NCBI RefSeq assembly: GCF_022828475.1
Contig: NZ_CP059557.1
Location: 682,001-746,000 of the forward strand
Direction of reading: 5' to 3'
Source of the DNA: Saccharopolyspora gloriosae
GTDB lineage: Bacteria; Actinomycetota; Actinomycetes; Mycobacteriales; Pseudonocardiaceae
Length of the DNA stretch: 64,000 nt
Position numbers and translations under genes: made by a program. This document shows, in pieces, positions 59,264 through 64,000 of this stretch. How positions within the stretch are numbered: position 1 is the first letter of the stretch; every line of letters starts with the position of its first letter. Under the pieces are notes generated by a model, which saw only the letters and a program-made list of their open reading frames with translations, was not told where the DNA came from and searched no databases.

Positions 59264-61733
59264 ACTCGTGCTGCCGATCCGGCACGCCGTTCTTGCCCAA
59301 CTCTGCCGCGTACTGGCGGTGCAGCGCCGCGTCGTCCCGGTTGTAGACGGCTTCGTCGATCCTCGCCGCGAGGTCCTCGGTGACGGGCAGGCGGTACTCC
59401 GAGACCGCTTTCACCAACTGAGCCAGATAAGTGAGCGTCACCGGAGGTTCGCCGAACTCGTCATCCAGCTTCCGGACCAGCGGACGCGTGGTCTCGGACA
59501 GCTTTCGGGAGCTCGGTGCGGGCAACGCGACCAGGAGGCTGGCGATCTGCGACGGTGCCAGCTTGTGCGGGTACTCCTGCAGGACCTTCCGCAGCACGTC
59601 GTCCATCAGCTTTCCCTTCTTGCCATCCAGATCCAGCAAGAACATGCGCGCGTCCAGCAGGACCTCCGGCGGCACCACGGAGGCGAACCAGCCGTCGGAC
59701 AGCCCGGTCTGCCGGATGTGCGGGCCGCTGTCCCCGTCGTGCCACATCTTGAGCAGGAGACCGATGACGTCGCCGTCACGCAGCCTGCCCACTTCGTGGA
59801 AGAGGTTCTCGGCGTGGTCGGGGCGCTCACGTGCGAACCGCATCAGGTGCTGCGCCTTGTGCGTCCTGGCCACGGCGCGCGTGATGCTCCACGCCAACTC
59901 CGCATCTTCGTCGGCGGCGTGCCTGTGAAGGGCTATGACGTCTTCGATTTCCCGGCTGCCGACGACGTCGTGGACCAGGTCGTCGGAACGCCCCAGGAAA
60001 TCCTTGCGGCGCAGGAAGAATTCGAGTTCCTCCACCGACGCTTCGCGCAGGTGAGCACGGAACAGCCCTTCGATCGCGTCGCGCTGCTCGGCAGCGCACC
60101 CGGCCAGGCCGTCGAGCAGGGCGCATACGTCCGCAGGCGGAGAGCCATGGTGCAGCGCCCTTTCGACGGTGGCCACCGGGGCGTCGGTGAAGCCCCGCGA
60201 GCGCAAGGCGCGCGCCACCCGGATCAGATCGCCGGGCGACGAGTCCTCCACCGCGACCGCCAGCAAGCGGCGCATCACCGAATCCGCCTCGGGACCGAAC
60301 GCGGCGACGAACGCCGCGAGGTCCTGTGGCAGCCGCTTGCGCACCACGAGCTTGCCAATTTCCCACTCCGCCGTGCCGCGCAGCAGCCGTGCGAACTCCG
60401 CGGCCTCGGCCGGGGGCCGCGCAAGTGCCGCGTTCGCCAGCACGGTCTCGACGGCGAAGTGCTCACCCCGCGCGTACAGCGCGCTCAGCAACTCGCGCAG
60501 ATCGGCGATCGGGCGGATGGACGCGAACACGCGGAGCATCCGATCGGCTCCCTCAGCGACCTGTTCCTCCGGTTCGCCCACCAGTGCGGCGAGCCGGTCT
60601 CCGGCGACCATGCCCGCCAAGTCCACCTCGAGTCCGATGATCTCCGGCTCGTCGGCGACCAGCGCGGCATGGAACGCGGCGAGCCGGTCCGCGCTCAAGG
60701 CGGCCGCCTGCTCGAGCACGGTTCCGGCGAAGTTCGCGCATTTCCGGCACCCGCTGCTCGTGAGCAGGCGTGCGGTGCCGCCTGCGATGTCTTCGAGGTG
60801 GGACACCAGCAGTTTCGCGAAATCCCGCAGGCGGGGGGAGTCTTCGTCCCGGTCGTGCATCCGGTGCGCCAGTTCGAGCGCGTTCTCGCCACCGCGGAGC
60901 CGTGTCCGCAGGTGCTGCTCGATCATGTGCGCCGGGATGCCCGGCATGCCGAGCCACATCCTGGCGAGGTCGGCGGAGCTCGCCTCGGCCAGTACCTCGT
61001 GGAGCCGCTGCTCGGCAGCGGGATCGGCGTTCTCCAACATCCGCAGCGAACCCTGGCCACGCCGGATCATCTCCGGGCGCGGGAACCCGCCGCGGCGCAG
61101 ACTCCTCAGCAGCTCCTCGAAGACGTCATCGACGTCCAGCAGATCGCCGCCATCGGGAATTCCGCCGCCGAGAACCTTGATGAGCGCGCCGCTGAACGCC
61201 GTGTACTCGTCGTCCGCGCTCCCCGCCGCGGCGTAGAGCTCTCCGCAACGCAGTGCTTTGAGCACCCACGTCCGCTCGTCCGGGGCGTGATCACCCTCCA
61301 CGTCCTCATTGCTGAGCACGGGCACATCGCCGCACTTGCAGCAGTCCAGGACCAGGATCTTCGCGCTCGCAAGGCATTTCCGAAGGGCGTCGTAAAGGTG
61401 GTGCAGCGGGAGCTGGCTCGATTCGTCCTTGAACCCGCTGTCGCTCAGCGCCAAGTGCAGTTCGGAGGGGTGGTCCCGCCACCGGGGCAACTCCCCGTGC
61501 CCGCAGAAGTAGATGAGGACGACATCAGAGGGTTCGCACTGGTCGAGGGTGGATCGGACCTCGTCCATGACCTGATCTCGGACGGGATTTTCCAGCAGGC
61601 GGCTTTCGTCCCAAAGGGAGCTGGCGTCGAACAGCTGTTGCAGCGCCCGCGCTGATCGTCCAACAGTGGGGTAGGAGACGAACCCGTCGGATTCGTACTC
61701 GGAAACACCGATGAACAACGCACGTCCGGTCAT
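59241..61733 (-). CDS. Caspase-like (C14 family) protein with a long C-terminal region
   Basis: An 830-residue protein. The N-terminal 240 residues form a caspase-type protease: GRALFIGVSEYESDGF, then the catalytic His79 in LIYFCGHGEL and the catalytic Cys132 in LVLDCCKCGD, and a late TAFSGALIKVLGGG. The rest, about 590 residues, is helical by composition (many Leu/Ala/Arg heptads), with a CRKCANFAG knuckle near 355, and matches nothing I know. Bacterial caspases of this kind occur in conflict and programmed-death systems. ATG 61733 begins the protease fold. It converges with the permease gene. No sensor or partner gene adjoins it within 500 bp upstream. Confidence 0.86.
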   Translation of the reverse strand: MTGRALFIGVSEYESDGFVSYPTVGRSARALQQLFDASSLWDESRLLENPVRDQVMDEVRSTLDQCEPSDVVLIYFCGHGELPRWRDHPSELHLALSDSGFKDESSQLPLHHLYDALRKCLASAKILVLDCCKCGDVPVLSNEDVEGDHAPDERTWVLKALRCGELYAAAGSADDEYTAFSGALIKVLGGGIPDGGDLLDVDDVFEELLRSLRRGGFPRPEMIRRGQGSLRMLENADPAAEQRLHEVLAEASSADLARMWLGMPGIPAHMIEQHLRTRLRGGENALELAHRMHDRDEDSPRLRDFAKLLVSHLEDIAGGTARLLTSSGCRKCANFAGTVLEQAAALSADRLAAFHAALVADEPEIIGLEVDLAGMVAGDRLAALVGEPEEQVAEGADRMLRVFASIRPIADLRELLSALYARGEHFAVETVLANAALARPPAEAAEFARLLRGTAEWEIGKLVVRKRLPQDLAAFVAAFGPEADSVMRRLLAVAVEDSSPGDLIRVARALRSRGFTDAPVATVERALHHGSPPADVCALLDGLAGCAAEQRDAIEGLFRAHLREASVEELEFFLRRKDFLGRSDDLVHDVVGSREIEDVIALHRHAADEDAELAWSITRAVARTHKAQHLMRFARERPDHAENLFHEVGRLRDGDVIGLLLKMWHDGDSGPHIRQTGLSDGWFASVVPPEVLLDARMFLLDLDGKKGKLMDDVLRKVLQEYPHKLAPSQIASLLVALPAPSSRKLSETTRPLVRKLDDEFGEPPVTLTYLAQLVKAVSEYRLPVTEDLAARIDEAVYNRDDAALHRQYAAELGKNGVPDRQHEFNRRIHS

Positions 61734-62266
61734 GAGTCCGCCCTCGTTCTCCAACGGCAGAGCCACGCGTCATTGCGGGGCGGGCCTCTGCCAGGATCTA
61801 TTGCTTCTCCGGCGGATGTTCGGTGCCGGATCGCTTGAACTACTTTGCCTCATGGGGTCGGATCGCTGAAGCTGCAGCGCAAGTGGTTCGAGGTCTGCTC
61901 CAGTCCGAAGCCCTCGGAGATTTCGCTACACGCAGTGAAAAATGGCTGCTGCTTCAGCGCGCCCTCGGGGAAGCGTATCAATACTTGGATTAATCTGCCA
62001 CTGTGCGTAGTGCGCCGGTTATGCGATGTGAAAGATGTGAAATCGAACTCCGTCGCTTCCGTGGGGTGGAATTGCCCGAAAGGGCAAGCGGTGGAACACA
62101 GGTGAGGTCGTGGTCGGCGAATTCCTCCACATTGGATCGAAATTCGAAAGAGCGCGGCTGGTTCCTGGTCGGCATCGATCCCGCCCGAGGAATAAGTGTT
62201 CGGCCGTGTGGGTAGGCGTGGGGGTGGAAGCGCTCGGCACGGAGCACTGAGGAGGAACGCGGACAC
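61734..62266. other. 533-bp intergenic stretch
   Basis: It holds the divergent promoters of the caspase-like gene and the small genes at 62267. It is more AT-rich than its surroundings (about 61800-62160). A few short open frames lack ribosome sites; I see no gene. Confidence 0.5.
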
Positions 62267-62485
62267 ATGGCGAACAACGCGCACTTCATCACCGCGAACA
62301 CGGGTGGCGTTCCGGCGGTCATCGTGCGAGACGACCGCGGAACACCCGTCACGAAACTGGAGCTCCCGGCGGAGAAGTCGACACCCGAGCAGGCCGATGA
62401 GGAGCTCGCCGCCGCGGGCTGGACTCGCGAAACCGACTGGACCGCCGCCGACGACGGCTGGGTCGTCCCGGTCGTGCCCGCCTGA
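62267..62485 (+). CDS. Small hypothetical protein
   Basis: A 72-residue acidic protein from ATG 62267 with GAGGAACG upstream: NNAHFITANTGGVPAVIVRD, AEKSTPEQADEELAAAGWTR and ending DDGWVVPVVPA. The AVIVRDDRGTPV strand pair and the EELAAAGW helix suggest a compact alpha/beta fold. I do not recognise a family. It is followed 45 bp later by the next gene on the same strand. Confidence 0.7.
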   Translation: MANNAHFITANTGGVPAVIVRDDRGTPVTKLELPAEKSTPEQADEELAAAGWTRETDWTAADDGWVVPVVPA

Positions 62486-62530
62486 CCGCGCCCGACGTCC
62501 CGGCCGCACCGCTTATTCGAGGAGATCGCC

Positions 62531-62872
62531 TTGGCACAGCAAGAACTTCCGCTGCCCGACTACGACGAGCTGCCGCTGGGAACGCTGCGCCACCGCATGC
62601 GGGCGCTGAACGCCGACGAACTCCGGACGCTGCTGGATCACGAACGCGAGCACGCCGACCGCACGCCGGTGATCGCGTTGCTCACGAGCCGCCTCGACGA
62701 GCTCGCGCAGGGCGCCACCCCCTCCCCGGGTTCGCAGGAAGAGATGCCGGAGGTGGCCGAGCACAAGCGGACCGGTTCGCCGGTGACTCCGAGCGGGCCT
62801 GCCGAACCCGGACGTTCGACGGGCCACGGCACCGTCGGCCAAACGGGGAAGGGCATCGAGCACAGCGAGTGA
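62531..62872 (+). CDS. Small actinobacterial protein with PDYDELPLGTLRHRMRAL motif
   Basis: A 113-residue protein from TTG 62531 with GGAGAT upstream. Residues 6-65 (LPLPDYDELPLGTLRHRMRA, LDHEREHADRTPVIALLTSR, LAQGATPS) match a small helical domain widespread in actinobacteria and of unknown role. The C-terminal 45 residues are disordered and Gly/Pro/Thr-rich. It is probably in one operon with the gene at 62267. It ends 17 bp before the convergent HTH_42 gene. Confidence 0.75.
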   Translation: MAQQELPLPDYDELPLGTLRHRMRALNADELRTLLDHEREHADRTPVIALLTSRLDELAQGATPSPGSQEEMPEVAEHKRTGSPVTPSGPAEPGRSTGHGTVGQTGKGIEHSE

Positions 62873-62889
62873 GAGGCCGCACTGGTGTT

Positions 62890-63984
62890 TCATCCGGCTT
62901 GGACTCGGACCTGGCCGTTCGCATCGCCGGACAGGAATGCCGCGAGTTCCCGGCCCTGCTCGGTGACTGCGGTGCTCTCAAAGCTGGAGAGGCCGCGCAG
63001 CGGGCTCACGACCACCGCCCCGTCCTCGACGGACCACGTCGCCGCGACTCGGCCGTCGACCAGCACCGCCCGTTGGCCCGCCACGGACAAGCCGCGGTGC
63101 TCGTCGTCGATGATCCGGCCGCGGTCGGCGTAGCCGAGGATCGCGTTGTCGAACGCGGGCAGGAACCGCACCGGTGCGGGCACGTCCGGGTCGGGACGGG
63201 GAGCGTCGGGGAGGTCGAGCAGCTCGCGGCCGCGTTCGTCGCGGAACGCGACCAGCTCCTCCCGGATCGCCGCCACCGCCGCCGGGAGCCCGGCCAGCCC
63301 GCACCAGGCGCGCAGGTCGGACGAGGCGGCCGGACCGAACGCGGCCAGGTAGCGGCGCACCAACGCCGCCCCGGCCGGGTCCGAGCCGTCCGCGGCCGGC
63401 GGATCGACCGGGCGGCCCAGCCACGAGGACAGCAGCACGTTGCGCGCGCCCCCGCTCTCCCGCCAGAGCCCGCGCGGCGGGACCTGCACGGCGGGAACCA
63501 GAACGATCACGGCCTCGCCGAGCGCTCTCGGACCGGCATCCGGCCAGCGCTCGGCGAGTGCGCGCCCCAGTTCGGGCATCGAACGGGGGACCTCGTCGGC
63601 CATCAGTTCCCGGCCCGTCGCGGCGAGCTCGTCGAGGTCGACGCCGTCGAGCTCGCGCCGGTACACGCCGAGCAGCCGCTGGCGGAGCATCGCGTCGTGC
63701 CTGGTCCGCCACGCCACGGCGTCGTCGGCGGTCACGAGGTGGATCGTGCGGCGCATGAGGTGGGTCCGCACCACCCGCCGGTCGGTGAGTAGCCCGGAGA
63801 GCGCCGCCGGGTCGAACCCGTGAATCCGCGACCACAGTCCGATGAACGGCTCCTGCGGCTCCTGCGCCTGGAGGCCGCCGAGGTGCGCCACGGCGTCGAG
63901 GATTCCGAGATCGGCCCGCTCCAGCAGCAGCTGGCGGGCGAGGGCGGCCCGGTTGAGCGCTCGCGCGGACAGCCGGGTCACCAC
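62890..63984 (-). CDS. HTH_42 winged-helix DNA-binding domain protein
   Basis: A 364-residue protein of the HTH_42 (PF06224) family: ALNRAALARQLLLERADLGI, LGGLQAQEPQEPFIGLWSRI, VRTHLMRRTIHLVTADD, and a C-terminal RFLPAFDNAILGYADRGRII. Relatives include the AlkX/YcaQ type DNA glycosylases for interstrand crosslinks, which carry a QxQ motif; LQAQEP here fits that place, so glycosylase activity is possible but unproven. GTG 63984 is the likely start, near the window edge. Confidence 0.87.
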   Translation of the reverse strand: MVTRLSARALNRAALARQLLLERADLGILDAVAHLGGLQAQEPQEPFIGLWSRIHGFDPAALSGLLTDRRVVRTHLMRRTIHLVTADDAVAWRTRHDAMLRQRLLGVYRRELDGVDLDELAATGRELMADEVPRSMPELGRALAERWPDAGPRALGEAVIVLVPAVQVPPRGLWRESGGARNVLLSSWLGRPVDPPAADGSDPAGAALVRRYLAAFGPAASSDLRAWCGLAGLPAAVAAIREELVAFRDERGRELLDLPDAPRPDPDVPAPVRFLPAFDNAILGYADRGRIIDDEHRGLSVAGQRAVLVDGRVAATWSVEDGAVVVSPLRGLSSFESTAVTEQGRELAAFLSGDANGQVRVQAG

Positions 63985-64000
63985 GTCGCTCCATGCTCGT

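Overview
The window is chromosomal DNA of a high-GC actinobacterium, most likely Saccharopolyspora or a close Pseudonocardiaceae relative. The signs are very GC-rich codon use, many GTG starts, an imuA'-imuB-dnaE2 mutasome operon, helix-turn-helix/DUF5753 plus DUF397 gene pairs, DUF3017 behind folD, a NADP-type isocitrate dehydrogenase and a TNT-domain protein. Species assignment is inference; no rRNA is present.

Region 1 (1-24450) is core chromosome: the 3' part of purH, the SOS-type mutasome operon with two LexA-like boxes and a nested leader hairpin, an M20 peptidase, a universal stress protein, a pentapeptide-repeat protein, a very long TNT-domain protein, MFS and DMT-type exporters, folD-DUF3017, a DUF4253 protein, a DUF1918 protein, a lipoprotein, a DUF457 membrane protein, icd, a DUF4177 protein and tRNA-Val(GAC). 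Five copies of an approximately 100-bp compound palindrome, all in the same orientation, and arrays of CGGCTTCGCCG mini-hairpins fill the intergenic spaces of this part only.

Region 2 (24401-42420) is an accretion of two integrative elements in the 3' end of tRNA-Val. The approximately 50-bp att core occurs three times (24401, 31825, 42371). Element A (to 31879) carries an intact tyrosine integrase and excisionase, a truncated DNA methyltransferase, an IS remnant, a GlxA-type regulator with a divergent monooxygenase-like gene, a complete ISL3-family IS and a type I-E-like CRISPR array without cas genes. Element B (to 42420) carries integrase fragments at both ends, with a NhaA-thioredoxin fusion, DUF4186, an AraC regulator, glutathione-independent formaldehyde dehydrogenase and a UvrA paralogue between them, followed by decayed genes.

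Region 3 (42421-64000) is again chromosome-like with accessory genes: a MerR-like regulator and cold-shock protein, a two-component system, a lipoprotein hydrolase, two HTH/DUF5753-DUF397 modules (one behind a double 13-bp palindrome, one next to two small Cys-rich genes), a CPBP protease divergent from a TetR regulator across a 30-bp palindrome, a secreted chorismate mutase, SdpI-like, SRPBCC and DUF3159 proteins, a MerR regulator, an APC-type permease convergent with a large caspase-like protein, and an HTH_42 protein.

The observations I would follow first are the compound palindromes with compensatory changes, the TNT protein that seems to lack its catalytic residues and carries a YezG-like N-terminal domain, the integrase apparently split by about 8 kb of cargo, the orphan CRISPR array, and the caspase-like protein.
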